Under the pieces are notes generated by a model. The model searched no databases. It was not told where the DNA came from and saw nothing but the letters and a program-made list of their open reading frames with translations. A program made the translations under genes and the position numbers. From the NCBI RefSeq assembly GCF_932526225.1, contig NC_064038.1:17965075-18029074 (forward strand): a stretch of 64,000 bases of DNA, written 5' to 3'. Positions 49,890 through 62,345 of this stretch are shown one piece after another. Each line of letters opens with the position of its first letter. The stretch's first letter is position 1. The DNA comes from Nematostella vectensis. Its lineage: Eukaryota > Cnidaria > Anthozoa > Actiniaria > Edwardsiidae.

Positions 49890-51300
49890 CTAGGTCTTCA
49901 TCCAAAGGCTGCATCGTGCCATCACACTCGCTCTGTCCATTTCTTCAGTGCAACAGGTCATAAATTCTTCTGGCTCTAGTGGTAGTCTAGACAGCGTATC
50001 TGCGTCGATGTATATCCTCCCCGGGCGGTACTTGATAGTGAAGTTATAGTCCGCTAACTCCGCTACCCACCGGTGACCTGTTGCGTTAAGCTTAGCCGTG
50101 GTTAATATATAGGTCAATGGGTTGTTGTATGTGTAGACTGTGAATGAAGGCGCATAGTAAAGGTAGTCTCGAAACTTCTCCGTAATGGCCCATTTAAGAG
50201 CGACGAACTCTAGCTTTCCTGCATGGAGGTGGTAGTTCTTCTCTGCGGCCGTTAATGTCCTTGAAGCATATCCCAGAAGCCTGAGACCGGATGTTTGCTG
50301 CTGATAAAGTACGGCGCCGAGACCGTCTTTAGACGCGTCAGTATGCAATATGGAAGTTTTCTCGAAGTCTGGAAAGGCCATAACAGGCGGGGATGCCAGC
50401 TGAAAAATCAGGAATTTAAGTTTCTGCTGGTGACACGGAAGCCAGTTAACTGGATGTTTGTTGGATAGCTGGCTTGTGTTCTTCCCTGACCCAGACTTTC
50501 TTCTCTGGTACCTATGGTCGTGGACTTCCTCGGGGGGTGACAGTAAGTCGTACAGTGATTTGGCATGACGCGAGAAGTCCTTGTTATACTGTCGATAATA
50601 TCCAAGGAAACCCAGTATTTTTCTAAGCTCGGCCACAGTGGTTGGCCTTTTCTCTTTCAGTGCATTGATAGCTGCTTTGTCCGAGGGATCCATACTATAA
50701 CCACTTGCTGATATGATTCTCCCTAAGTATCTCACCTTAGTTCGCATTTAGACGGTTTTAGTTTGATACCGTGCTCCTTAAGGTTAATTAATACCTGCTT
50801 TATATCAGCCAAATGCTCGGTAAACGTCTTACTATATACCAATACATCGTCCAGGTATGGAATGCAGATCTTATCACGGATGTCTTGTAAGCATTTTTCC
50901 ATACACCTTTGGAAAGCCGCTGGGGCGTTTGACAAGCCGAACGGGATCCTGTTCCATTGGAAAAGCCCCCATGGAGTTATAAATGCTCTCAGATGTGCAC
51001 TCTCTTTACTCATGAACCCCTGGTGGTAAGCCTTGCCTTGGTCTAGGACTGTAAACCAAGAGTTTCCTCCAAGGCTATCCAAGATATCCTGAATCTTTGG
51101 GAAGGGTTGTCGGTCAGGGAGCGTCTTGCTGTTCAGCTGTCGGTAGTCGATACACAGCCTCAGGCTTCCGTCTCGTTTCCGGACGCACACCATCGGAGAT
51201 GAATATGCTGACTTGGATCTTGTTATCCAAACGCGCCTAATAAGGTCTTCTATGTACTCCTTCACCTCGGCATATAGAGGCTTGGGAAAGGAAACATAGT
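49890..51300 (-). pseudogene. gypsy reverse transcriptase and RNase H, one frame change
   Basis: 51265-50732 contains the RT palm: [49 protein letters not shown] and the catalytic [13 protein letters not shown]. 50747-49890 continues with YLGRIISASGYSMDPSDKAA and the thumb, and then RNase H (ILHTDASKDGLGAVLYQ, with YTYNNPLTYIL). The two frames overlap at 50732-50747, so a single shift separates them. Catalytic residues of RT are preserved. Confidence 0.85.
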
Positions 51301-51464
51301 TCTTCTGAACCGGCTTGTTACACGTAAGCTGAATGTCCAGCTGGAGGTTGTCGATGCAGCCGACATCGTCCTCGTTCCGTGCGAAGGCATCTTCTTCCTC
51401 TCTTAGCAGTCTGTGTACCGCCTCTATGCTCTTGTTCTTAGTGGCTCAGGTCAACTTGGGGTAA

Positions 51465-52250
51465 CTATTCCTTGTCCTTAACTGTAGCTTTGTCAACTCT
51501 TTCTGTGTTGCTACTCACATCCGGTGGCCTCTTGGTTTTGCCTTGCGGCGGGGGGTCATGTGTCTCAGCTGAACCGGGTGGCTTGAGGAGAGAACTTGGG
51601 TTGGCCTGGGATTCCTGTTCTCTAACTGGGTACCGCTTACAATAAGCATCTGTACGTTCCCGGGGGTCTCTTCCACTGGTTTCTCCGATGGGAACACGAC
51701 AAACAGACTTAACCAGACACCTTGCCGAGTGATGTTTTCCCTTTAATTGTGACGTTACGATCACTTGTATTCTCAACCTGGACAATAAGATGGCTGGAGC
51801 CCCCTACGGGGATCTTAGTTAGTGACTCGGTTATTACCAACCCATCCAACCCTTCTTCGATAGGCTCAAAAACTACGGGAAACTCGGTTGTAACTGGGCC
51901 TAGATGGAGCGGACACTTAATGCTCACCCTACTCCCCTTGGGAATAATTATGTCACGCTTTGCTGCTTTCACCTCATCAAGCTCCTGTTCTGGGTTACTA
52001 TCCCTAAGAAGGTTTACCAGAGTCCCTACTTTGGCTTTGTTTACACCTTGAAATGCGCCCCGTATCAGCCCCACACAGTCAACATTGTCATTGATCCGAA
52101 TCAGTTCTTCAATAACATTAAAACCAATGATTGGCAGTTCCTGGTCATTTTCACCCACTAGTAATGGAATTTCAAGATCCTCTACTTCCTTCCCAGCCCC
52201 AGTTCAGCAAAATTGAACTTGCACCCAGCCAACATAGGGTATTGTGGTTC
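51465..52250 (-). pseudogene. gypsy protease/linker region
   Basis: The open part (52158-51709) reads ENDQELPIIGFNVIEELIRI and continues with a beta-rich domain. A second frame (51785-51465) continues toward RT. The protease active site upstream (~52200-52400) is broken by stops. The C-terminal flap/GFNVI motif is typical of a retroviral-like protease. Confidence 0.55.
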
Positions 52251-52489
52251 CATGTACTGCTTCCAGAGACAGTTCCTGCTCCTCCCCTAACAGTTCCTTG
52301 ACCCTCCTAACTTGTTCTCCTGGGAGATAGGCGTCTAACCATTTCTTAGAAATCACGCTTAATTGGGCCCCTGTGACCCATAAGGCATAAGGTTTTATTT
52401 GTTCTTTAGGAGATAGGCTACAACTATATACTGCTAGTGGATCAGGGGGGGAGGGGAATGCTATTTGCTCTTTCTCTTAATTGACAAAT

Positions 52490-53987
52490 TGCATTACAAA
52501 GTTCTCTATGATCTTTCCAATTGGCCTACTGACACTCTTTTGAACAATATTTGCTTACTTTGCAATCAGAACAATAACTGAACTTTAGGTCTCCCCCCTC
52601 TGCCTTTCCACAATGCATACAATGATTGGACTGGTGGTCATTCACACCCTGTCCGGGGGTTGTGACCGTTGCCCGTTTCCCTGGTTTCCGGCTACTGATG
52701 GCTTTTGGCTCCTCCTACAGCCCCTTGCATGGTCTGAGCTCCCACACTTGAAACAGTGGATGCAGTGCTCCAGATTTTCTTGCTGACATCGCTGGTAACG
52801 AGGTCTGGCTGGTCTATCAGGCTTGGTCTCACCCCTGGGTTTGCCTGTGGTCTGGTGCATCCTCTCTTTAACTGCTGCAATTTCTCCCCTCAACTACTGT
52901 AGCTCTTTAACGAGGCGACCCTCAACTGCCTTGTCATTTAAACCTCCTTCCCTTTCTTCATTGAAGTTTCCATTGTGCATGGGTCCAGATCCGTTTTGGA
53001 CTGTTTCTTTGACTGCAGCAATCTCGACTCTTAATTCCTGGAGTTATTTCACGAGATCCCCTTCATCGTTGGGACCCCCCTTACCAGACCCTGATATCTG
53101 GCTGCTCTTTGTTTTTTACCTAGGACCCAACTTATGGTTCCTCTCTGTCTCATTGCTGACACAGGAGCTAGTTTCTCAAAAACTTCCTCATCAGATAGTG
53201 CTGTGTCTCTTAGATACACCCTCATTTCTGTTTTGACCCCATCACTAATTAGTCCTGTGAGCAAACTGTGCATATACGTACTTTGCACCAGAGCAGGATC
53301 ATATTTTAAACCAGATTCTATTTCTTGGGATGCCAATAATACTTTCTGTCTCAGATCAAGCAGAATGACAAGAAAATCTTGAGGGGACTCACTAGAGGCT
53401 TGGACGGCTGTTGTCATCTGTGAATACAGCTCGGTGGCACTTTTCTGCTGGTAATGAGCCCTCAAAATTCTTCTTGTTTGGACTAAATTCAAACCCTGCT
53501 CGCCCTCCAGATAACTTCTCAACCTAGGACCAGGGTTAACTGCTTTTATGACAGCCCCCATAATTTCTTTCTCATTATACCCATTACTTTTGCCTGCTTC
53601 AATTTGATGTACTAGACTTGAAAAGCTGAGGCGATCTTTCTGATTTATTGAGCCAATCTGACGGGCAATCTTAAACTCTCTTCGCATAGAAAACTGAGGC
53701 TTTTATTCAACATTTGTTTTCTCAATTGTTTTTTCAACTGGTTCTTTTTTGATCTCCGAGTTCTGATTCTTAAATTTCACTGCTTCCAAAATAGCCTGTA
53801 ATTTATCAACTTCCAATTCTTCTTTCTGCAGGTAATTGGTAATTGCCTGCATTACGGCTAATTTTCCTTTCTTTTCAGGTTTTTGGATAGTCAATTCGTT
53901 ACACAGTTCAGTTAATTTTTCTTCGCTCAAAGAGCACAGTTTAAGTCTTATCGTGATTTCTAATTCTTCTGCCATAATGCTTTTCAC
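52490..53987 (-). pseudogene. gypsy Gag region in several frames
   Basis: 53987-53703 encodes a 94-residue N-terminal piece with a SAP-like helical motif (LSEEKLTELCNELTIQKPEK). 53687-53049 encodes a capsid-like region (GLNLVQTRRILRAHYQQKSA and SPQDFLVILLDLRQKVLLAS). 52893-52642 holds a CCHC-like knuckle (CIHCFKCGSSDHARGC), with a further Cys/His-rich stretch at 52500-52640. Frames are separated by stops. Confidence 0.65.
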
Positions 53988-54017
53988 TCACCTAAGTCCT
54001 GTTCGTGGTCGCCAATA

Positions 54018-55391
54018 TGTAACACCCGCGATTCCTTGTGTTATTTCATTTATTTATTTAATAATCCAACTCACAAAAAGTCTACTTTTTCCGTTCTACA
54101 AACTCACATGGGAAAATCGCCCCACAATGCATTTCAAACGGGTCGATCCAGGGGCGCGCGGCTAAAACCGCCACAGGTGGCCAACATAGGTAGATAGACT
54201 TATAGGAAAGGTAAACCTAGACTCGTGCTACCACAGGTAGCCCGAGTAATAAGCTCGGAAACCTATAGAATAAGATTGGCACGAGAAATTAATTTGGACG
54301 GAAATAGCAGATGCGGAAATGTTTTCGTTTGAACAGTTCTCAATTTATAGATTTATTTTCAGTACACCATGAATATAAGTAAAAAAAAAGAGTTACGGTA
54401 AAGAAAGACTACAGTTTAAATTTTGAAAAATCTAAACTGAACATGAAGGAATCTTAAATCAGAGAAGCGATAGAATTATTTTTACTTTAGCACTTTACTT
54501 AACACGATTTGAAAACGCACCGTTTCATTCGTTTCAAGTCGGTGAGAAACCAACATTAATAATCATACTTTTGCTGACTTATTGTCTTCGATTTCCTCGT
54601 CTTTAGACATGGTTTCATTTTAGGCTTTCGGTTTTCTTTCGAAGACTTTCTATCTTTAATCGCAACACAAGTGTCAAACGGTTTCGTCGTGTAATCGATC
54701 TTCCGCCGTGTGATAGCCAGTTTGTTGGAGGCGAAGCTCGACAGCAGTCTCAGGTAAAATGGTAGATTCTTTGATCCACTCCTTAGATGTTTGGAAGTTT
54801 GTGTTTTTCTCGAGTGAAGGCAACAGTGTCAGCGAAGCGTGGTTACATAGCTTGCTAGCGGGCAGGCAGGGCAGGCGAAACCACAGGGCTCCCGCGCGAT
54901 GACCAAAAAAACTCAGACCTAATGCACTAAGAAGGAGATAAGAAACAAAATTGCACCTTCCCCAGCAAATTCAATTCAAATTGTCTAGCAATGGGGCCAT
55001 ATAATAGACTGAAACAGCTCTCATTTTGCAAAAATTAAAAACTAACTGGTCAACACTATCACAACATTCAAAAGAGGGCACTCTAATTCATTTGGCCTGG
55101 GATACCATGCCATGGTGATGCATCTGATGGGAGTAGAACGTCTCAACCAGCATGGGATACATGCTTGCAATAGATTTATATACTTGATTGCTGAGAAAAA
55201 CTATTTCTACCCACTTATATATGTCATTAAATCCCAAAATACAGTGAAGCGTTCCTCGACGTTTGGAATAAAACGACGGTAAAGTTACTCCATTCCGATA
55301 AATAATTTGAAAACTACCACCTACATCTGTTAACTGTAAATAGTTCTATTGAGTTGTAAAGAAATTTGGACAAAACACATGCGAAAAAGGC
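54018..55391. other. presumed 5' LTR of the degenerate gypsy element and flank
   Basis: It starts TGTAACACCCGCGATTCC on the plus strand. The other LTR edge could not be defined. No gene is seen up to the Penelope-like element. Confidence 0.35.
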
Positions 55392-56084
55392 GTGAACCCG
55401 GAGAAAAAAAGCTGTAAACAACTTCGCGGAACGAAGGTCACATGGCCGCCATTCAAAGGACATTTTCATATTAAGCCTCGTTTCCATGCTCAAAAACCGT
55501 GCGCCCTTTTAGTGGATTTTGAGGAGCAAGACTACACGGTTGATGGAGGAGGAGAGCACGAGGCTCACAATATGGACAATATTATTAGAACATTATCTGA
55601 AACTATTAATACTAATGCGGTTTCTAGTACAGTGGGGGAGTCTACTATGGGTCTTAATGTAGTTGGTAATTTATCTAGCCGGGAACTTAGCCGTGGGGAG
55701 GTTGCTCTTCTTTCTAAGGGTCTTAAATTTTGTCCTACTCCTAATGAGTTGGATGTTTTTGCTTTACGTAAGGATATTAATTATTTCGTTAGGCGTATAA
55801 GGTTAAGGGATTTTTTTTATGATCCGGATGCCGTAGATGCAGACTTTTCGGAAACGCCAGGTTTTAGAAAAAAGTCATCTTGGTGTCCGGAAAAAGGTCG
55901 CGAAATTGCTATAGAGGCGTACGCTAAAGCCTTGGAGGAAAAGATCTTATCTTCAACCAAACAAGGTAAAATTTATAGAAATTTGACACAGGATGAACGC
56001 CGAGCTCTTAAGGATTTAAGGTATGCTAAGGATATAGTTATAAAGGAGGCGGATAAGGGGTCTGGGGTAGTGGTCATGGACTAA
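55392..56084 (+). pseudogene. PLE N-terminal region
   Basis: The first ~50 codons may be upstream filler. From residue ~100 the sequence is PLE-like: LSKGLKFCPTPNELDVFALR, then DLRYAKDIVIKEADKGSGVV, the block that precedes the RT fingers. A TAA follows at 56084 where other PLEs continue. Confidence 0.8.
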
Positions 56085-56104
56085 GCACTAAGACAGCTCA
56101 GTGA

Positions 56105-57177
56105 CAAGGAGGTAGGAAACCAAGGATCTCACGCAGTATATTACGGAGCTAGTAAATAGAAGGGTACGTAAGTTGTCTTCTGATGGATTTATAGATGATA
56201 AGACTCTAGATTATCTTATCATCAATAGTAAGCCTAGGGCAGGTCGATTTTATCTCCTTCCTAAAATACATAAGAAGGGTAACCCAGGTAGGCCAGTCAT
56301 ATCGGGGTGTAATACTAGCACTGAAAAGATATCTGAGTTTGTAGATTATCATATTAAGGATTCGGTGCCATCTATACCATCCCATATTAAGGATACTAAA
56401 CATTTTCTTAATATAGTGAGGGATATGGGAACTTTACCTCAGGGGGCTATCTTAGTCACAGCAGATGTGGTTGGGCTTTACCCCCACATACCCCATGATG
56501 AGGGGTTGAAGGCTCTTGAAGCCGCTTTGGACAAACGTGGTAAGTTTACAGGTAATTATATTCCTACTGAGGACCTTGTGGACTTAGCTCGCATTGTCCT
56601 GGAGAATAATAACTTATTATTTAATAAGAAGCATTATTTCCAGGTATTAGGTACGGCTATAGGTACTAGAATGGCACCATCATATGCTAATCTTTTTATG
56701 GCTAAAGTGGAAAAGGAAATCATAGACTCTTCTCCAGTTAAGCCTTATTTATGGCGTAGGTATATCGATGACAATTTCATGATCTGGACTGAAGGTGAGG
56801 ACACTCTGAGAGAGTTTATGGCTCACATGAACTCTATACATAGAACTATAAAATTTATATTTGAGTGGTCTACTACTCAGGTAAATTTTTTGGATGTTTC
56901 ACTTACTCTTAGGGATGGGATTATCTCTACAGATCTGTATAGTAAGCCTACTGATAAGCATCAATATCTTTTTCATACGTCCTGTCATCCGTCTGCTTGT
57001 AAGAAAGGCGTTCCTTTTGGGCAGGCACTACGTATTCGTAGGATATGTTCGGAAGACCCTTCTTTTGAAAAGAGGGTATTAGAGTTACAAGGTTATTTAG
57101 TTGATAGGGGTTATGACATAAGATTTTTGGGAGGGAAGTTGACCGGGTTAGAGGTATTCCTAGGGACGACACATTAA
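56105..57177 (+). pseudogene. RT: PLE reverse transcriptase
   Basis: The frame contains FYLLPKIHKKGNPGRPVISG, ILVTADVVGLYPHIPHDEGL with the first catalytic Asp, QVLGTAIGTRMAPSYANLFM, and WRRYIDDNFMIW with the Tyr-x-Asp-Asp site. It also has NFLDVSLTL and FHTSCHPSACKKGVPFGQAL, the conserved PLE post-RT block. All catalytic residues are present; only flanking frameshifts disable it. Confidence 0.92.
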
Positions 57178-57259
57178 AAGACAGGCGTAAAGGTAGGAAT
57201 GATCGTGTACCTTTTGTAGTCACTTTCACCCAGCTCTACCTAATTTACCTGGTATTCTT

Positions 57260-57979
57260 CGTAATTTACAGCCAGTTCTAGAATTTTCTAGTAGATGTAG
57301 GGGTGCTATTGGTAAGGTACCTATGGTGGCTTATAGGAAACCTAGGAGTTTAAAGGATATGTTGGTGCACTTCTCTCTTAAAGAGGGTAGTACTCAGGCT
57401 ATAGGTTGTGGTAAGTGTTGCGGTAAAAGGTGTAGGGTGTGTAACTTTCTTAAGACAGGGCGGGAGTTTCGCAGAACGGTTACTAATAAGAAATATGTCA
57501 TTAATTTTATGTTGGACTGTAACTCAGATTTTGTTGTTTATCTTATTACTTGCTCTATGTGTAGCAAGCAATACGTAGGGTCTACTATCAATAGTTTTAG
57601 GAAGCGTTTTAATAGTCATAAAAGCAGGTTAAATAAGCACCCTAGTTTACCGGTTAGTGAAAGAGTTAAGGATGACCTTATTTGTCAACATTTTCATTGC
57701 GACAATCATTTAGGTCTTAATAATGTTATGGTACAACTTATAGATAAGTGTAACTCTGAGGCTCAGCTTAGGGAAATGGAAGGTCAGTGGGCTTATCGGC
57801 TTAAGTCTATCTACCCGCGGGGTCTTAATAGTGATGACTTTTTTTGTAGTAGAAACACCCACGTAGAGATGTGTGAATTATTTTTATCCATAGCGCGCGC
57901 TATTCTAGAAAATGCGCGTTTTTGTCATGTTTTTGCGTCTCGCGCCACTATTCTGATAGTGCAAGAAAATGGTGCATAA
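57260..57979 (+). pseudogene. PLE GIY-YIG endonuclease domain with Cys cluster
   Basis: After the Cys-rich CGKCCGKRCRVCNFL segment, DFVVYLITCSMCSKQYVGST supplies the GIY-YIG signature (YLI and YVG). FRKRFNSHKS with the catalytic Arg and REMEGQWAYRLKS follow. The domain nicks target DNA for priming. Open to 57979. Confidence 0.88.
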
Positions 57980-58211
57980 AAAGTGGCGGATCGTTCAAAT
58001 TTATGGAACATTTATGAAATTTGGCACAGTGAAAGAGAAACTCACACTAAGAAATTCTGGATATGGACCCACCCTCAAAAATGTATACTTACAGTTTTAT
58101 AGAGGTAGAATTAATTTCCCTGAAAACTAGAATAAAACCAATACTTTTCATGTTACGGTCACAAAACTCACCCCTGTGCGATATGTGCGTGGTTATACGC
58201 TCGACTATATC

Positions 58212-58434
58212 CTGCAATATACCAATATAATTAAGTATGTGGATTTGTAGCTCGCAGTTCGTATTGAAAGGCACTCTGTAAACGATATACATCCTTCATG
58301 TAATCTCTAGTATAACTGTTAGTCCAATAGGGGCAATGTACCATTATAAATTAGTATATCGAATCTTAGCTCTCAGCTTGTATTGAAAAGGCACTCTACA
58401 TAAGCAATTTGCCTCTCATCTCTAGTATAACTGT
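58212..58434. repeat. ~125-bp diverged tandem duplication
   Basis: Two copies share GTATTGAAA(A)GGCACTCT and CTCTAGTATAACTGT(T/A)AG, starting near 58212 and 58335. No coding function. 58435-58900 is non-coding without notable features. Confidence 0.6.
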
Positions 58435-58909
58435 AAGCACTCACATTTGGGCGTGGGTTCATATCTCTAATAAAGTTTTGTTAAGAGTACTACAATTATG
58501 TGGAGTTTGAAAGTTGTACAATAAATAGCATTGGTTTTAATGCTGATTAAAGGAAATAATTTATACCACCCATAAAACTGTAAGTTTCAAGGGGGCGTGG
58601 TTTATTTTTTCATTAAACTGTAGCATGTGTTAATATCCATCACTGGAATAAGATGTACCTATTAGGGTATTATATAGTGGTCCCACAAAAATAAGCACAA
58701 CTCTAGAAATAAAATGATAAGTCGAATGAAATTGGTCCAATTTATACATTTCGAAACACAAGATGTAAAGACGATGAAATATCTTTTATATATGGAATAG
58801 CTGTTGCCATGACAACGATATTGGTTGAAACTAAGGTCGTTGGGTAGTAATTAATAAAGTTATTCATGTTTGGAGATGATTATTGCTTCTTGAACCTCAG
58901 GAATTTGAT

Positions 58910-59000
58910 AATATATATATATATTTGATAATATTTAAGGAATGCATTTGTCTGAATGTGATCATATTAGATACAATATATATATATATATATTATGAGG
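58910..59000. repeat. two short (AT)n tracts
   Basis: (AT) runs at ~58909-58923 and ~58975-58993, separated by a TTGATAATAT duplication. Confidence 0.85.
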
Positions 59001-59084
59001 GGACATCTTAATATCTGATGATATCTGATGATGATTTACTTCCTTAAACGTCATCCTATCACTATGTCAGTCGTCAGTATTTTA

Positions 59085-59350
59085 CTGAATCTAACCACAG
59101 TTCTCACATTCTGTACAGGAGCAGCCATCTGTTCAGTTCAGGTTATTTCTGACGCAAGAGCATCTTCGAGCACTGCAATTGCCTTTGCATCCACAGCACA
59201 ATAGCTACAATACCGCTTATGGGGCAGGAGCGATTGGAGGCCATCATCACTGCACTTCCAGCCTTGGCCCTCTCGATTTTGACCCTTGATCCTCGCTTTC
59301 AGTGCATTCTTCCAAATGTAGGCCTGGTAGTTTGCACGTCTTGTATGCAT
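59085..59350 (-). pseudogene. terminal CXC cysteine-rich motif
   Basis: 59350-59200 reads RRANYQAYIWKNALKAR and GQGWKCSDDGL. A shifted frame then gives CGCKGNCSARRCSCVRNNLN, a TGA where a Cys is expected, and TDGCSCTECEN. This is a tesmin/TSO1-like CXC pattern, a zinc-binding DNA-contacting motif in other proteins. Confidence 0.55.
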
Positions 59351-59479
59351 ACGGAGAGCAGAGCTTGTTGGGGGCAGCTGATGGGACTAAAGCTTTCGAT
59401 TTTTACAGAAAAGTTTGTACCTTGTTTCATTGACACTAGTACAGGTGGCATCCCCATAAAGGACGCAAACAAACTTCTC

Positions 59480-60780
59480 TACCTTCCTGACATCTTCTTT
59501 TTGCATTGGCACGTGATCGCCAATTCTGCATTCATGTGATGATACATTCGTGTATCTGCCTCCTCCTGGTTGCTGGATAATTCCCGGACCTCACAAAAAG
59601 ATATTTCTCCTTGAACGACAAAAGTCTTTCTGCATGTCTCTCGGTAGGCAACGTACAAAGAGTGCCCTTTTAATTTGCTCACATATCTCTGGTTCGTGGC
59701 CCATTCATTTGTGAGGAACTCTAGCCGGTTTTCCTTGTGGGCTATCTATCTGGACCACGAATCCAACCTTGCCACGTCGCTCTTGCTCAGCATTCTTGAT
59801 TGACAATTCCGGGTACTGGTCAGCAACAAAGTCGATTCTAGTTGCCTCTCCCGGCTGTTTCAATATCGTAGCTAAGACAAGCTCTGCAAGATCAGCAAAA
59901 CGATCCGGCGCCAGACTTCTTATCATTGCCATGTCATCTATAATGAAACCTGATGCTTCCGGGGGGCGATGCGTTACTTCTACTTTTTTCTTCAGTAAAG
60001 ATGCTGGGGCAGACTTATAAGTCTTAGCGAGGGATCCATCAAATGACGCTAAGGACCAGGGCACTGGCCCGAGCTCATGAGTGAGGAGTTTTCTCAGGTC
60101 AATTTGGCGACTCTGACCAATAACAAGTTATCTGGCAAAAAGATTTCTGTCCGTTTGTATCGCGAAGCTCTTGCCTCCTACTGAAATCTTTCTTTTGGCT
60201 TCACCAAATCTTCCCAATTTCATTTTGGGGAGTGTTCCGGACTATCCTGTGTCACTTTTTGACAGTCTATTTGCATTGAATAGAGCCAAAGCTTCTCGCC
60301 TTTTTTTCTTTGCCTCGAGGAGGTCTTTTGTAAGCTCTGTGCTGGCTACGGATCCTGTGCTGAGGCTCACAAGCTCATCCGATGGCTCAAACGGATTCCT
60401 CCAATGACGGATGACTTCCATGGTATTCCGCACGTCCTCTTCGTATTTCATCATTCGTTTAGCCCCATGTTCTTTGTGATTCCTGCTTTTTTCATGGCAT
60501 CCGGCCATCTCCCTGCATCGATCGACGAATTGGGCTCTCATGTGCGCCATTAGTACCCATCTTTGCACAGCTCCCTTCTTCAGGATAAACCCCACAATCC
60601 CACCCTTTGTTTTTGTATTGCGGTTAAGGGTCTGTTCGATGGTCTGGTCAACAGAAACTTGTGTAAACCCGTGTGTAGCATTACGTTGTACTCCAAAGTC
60701 TCCCTGTGACAGCATGACGTGTGCCTCGGGATGGGTGTCAGGAAGGGCTAGCATTTGGGTTAAGATGTAAGTTATTTCCA
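59480..60780 (-). pseudogene. C-terminal helical region of the CXC/EADTRM family gene
   Basis: 60780-60242 encodes SQGDFGVQRNATHGFTQVSV, DQTIEQTLNRNTKTKGGIVG and KGAVQRWVLMAH. 60064-59705 encodes PEASGFIIDDMAMIRSLAPD. 59682-59480 encodes VRELSSNQEEADTRM, after which homology breaks. EADTRM-type motifs belong to a nuclease-like (PIN/NYN-related) fold in my reading, which is an inference. Frame changes separate the three pieces. Confidence 0.6.
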
Positions 60781-60824
60781 TAGTATTGCTTTATTTACAC
60801 ACAATGTACTGTTTAATGACATAC

Positions 60825-61548
60825 CTTGTGAGTTTGAACTGCACGATTGTAGTGCCGGCCCTGCAGGACACCTGGAACTGAACCAGTCGCAACGATTCCG
60901 CTTTCTATAAGGATATCTTGCAGTCCTGTGCCGGCAAACCTCTTGCCAATAGCAGAAAGAAATGAACATGCTGTATGGTATGCTCCCATTCTGATAACAA
61001 CACGTTGAAACTGTAATGGAGCTTGTAATATTATTTCAAGAGCCTTGGCATAAATAGCTTGTCAAACACGACAATGACACCCTGCTGCCCTAGCTCAACA
61101 GCCATTCGGATTGACTTTTGCAGTATCGTGAAAACTGTTGGCAACTCTGTTGGGGAGGCTTCGAGAACAGGGCAGTACCCTACGAAGCTCTCTCGTAGAC
61201 TTTCATGCATCTCAATGTTAAAGCCTGTCCAAGCTGGTATGACCTGTGCGTCGTCGGATACATCAAACAAGGAACGATGGTAGGGTTGTCGGCACAGAAT
61301 CCAAGCGAAGTCAATCAAACGCGCTTTGGCAATTATTTCAGTGCAAAACTGGGTGATTTTGCTTTCTTAAAAGTGAAATGCAGTTGGACCTTGACGGCGT
61401 CCAGAGTGATAGGTCTCTACATCGTTGGCTATATGCGTCAAGGAACGTCTTCTTGAGGGAGCCTGGATGTCAATTCTCGATGGAAGCGCACATGTAAGGT
61501 GTTTTCTCTGCACCACAATTCCATTTGCACAATGTGTTGTTCCTTTAC
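60825..61548 (-). pseudogene. third exon of the CXC/EADTRM family gene, with a stop and a frameshift
   Basis: Acceptor TTCTGACACAG|GT joins in phase with the previous exon; donor CACAAG|GTATGT. It encodes NGIVVQRKHLTCALP, an in-frame TAA near 61373, RLIDFAWILCRQPYHRSLFD, and after a one-base loss near 61062 MGAYHTACSFLSAIGKRFAG and GVLQGRHYNRAVQTHK. Confidence 0.65.
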
Positions 61549-61654
61549 CTGTGTCAGAAACGGATTATCAAAGCTGCTTTGTATACTTATATTAAAATTA
61601 ACGATAGCCTCTGAGGGCGCTGCTAATAGTATATACACATATCTATATACTAAC

Positions 61655-62295
61655 CTGACAATGTTTCTTCTTGGAGAGCATTGTTGTCCCAACAGAACAC
61701 GGCAGGGACTGCGAGATGACATCCGCTGGGAAGGATACCATTTTGGTGATTCAGAATGTGTTGCTCCGCAATGGATGTCTCAAGCTCTTCGATTTGAGAA
61801 TAAGAGAGGCCATGACCGAACCTGTTTAAAAGGGTGACAACTTCTACATTTCCGGTAAGGCTCTTGATGGTCATTGGGAGCAATACATGCTTCGGCGTCT
61901 TGACGCGGCCTCTCGTAACACAATGAATGAGGTCTTGACCCAATGAAGTGATCCATCGGTGAACATGGCTTGGGACGCCTGCCACTCTTTCGTTTGAATA
62001 CTCTACATCAGAGGTTAAAATCCAGGCAAGCAGGTTGTATAATAGGTCAGGGACCATATTATCACATTCTAGGTCTTCAGCACTTGGCGGCCACGATATC
62101 ACAGGCTTAACTTTCAGAAGAAGGGATCTGATTTCTTTTGCTGCGTGGTACACATTGCTTGACATATATTCATCGTCGACTTGCTTCTCTGCCTTTTCAA
62201 CTCCTGGCGCATCATTTCTGACTAGAGACTCAACGATCTCACCCTTGGCGATGTGTGCACTAAAGACGAGTTCAGGCTTGCTCGGGTTCGAGGGT
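61655..62295 (-). pseudogene. second exon of the CXC/EADTRM family gene
   Basis: Acceptor CACAG|ACC and donor TCAG|GTTAGT. It encodes ELVFSAHIAKGEIVESLVRN, VPSHVHRWITSLGQDLIHCV, KHVLLPMTIKSLTGN and LLNRFGHGLSYSQIEELETS, the most conserved part of the family. This exon is fully open. Confidence 0.65.
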
Positions 62296-62345
62296 CTGTG
62301 ATATTCTAATTGACTACCAAAAGCTGGCTACAATCTTTGTTACAG

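Larger units (their letters stand above)
48083..54017 (-). mobile_element. second Ty3/gypsy element, degenerate
   Basis: Gag, protease, RT/RNase H and integrase remnants follow in order on the minus strand. TGGCGACCACGAACAGG just inside 54017 looks like a primer-binding site. The presumed 5' LTR therefore starts at about 54018 with TGTAACACCC on the plus strand. No matching 3' LTR was found left of 48083; the sequence there (47893-48060, TGTAATAAAT ... GGAATCACA) has LTR-like ends but does not resemble the 54018 sequence. Confidence 0.75.
55392..57979 (+). mobile_element. Penelope-like retroelement (RT + GIY-YIG), frameshifted
   Basis: Three successive plus-strand frames make up one PLE open reading frame. 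They are an N-terminal region (55392-56084), the RT (56105-57177) and a C-terminal GIY-YIG endonuclease (57260-57979). Frame changes lie near 56090 and 57175. Terminal pseudo-LTRs were not identified. Confidence 0.85.

Noticed and set aside
54018-55391. Full-length LTR of the degenerate gypsy element
   Set aside because: Only one edge is visible; no matching copy at the other end, so no boundary could be set.
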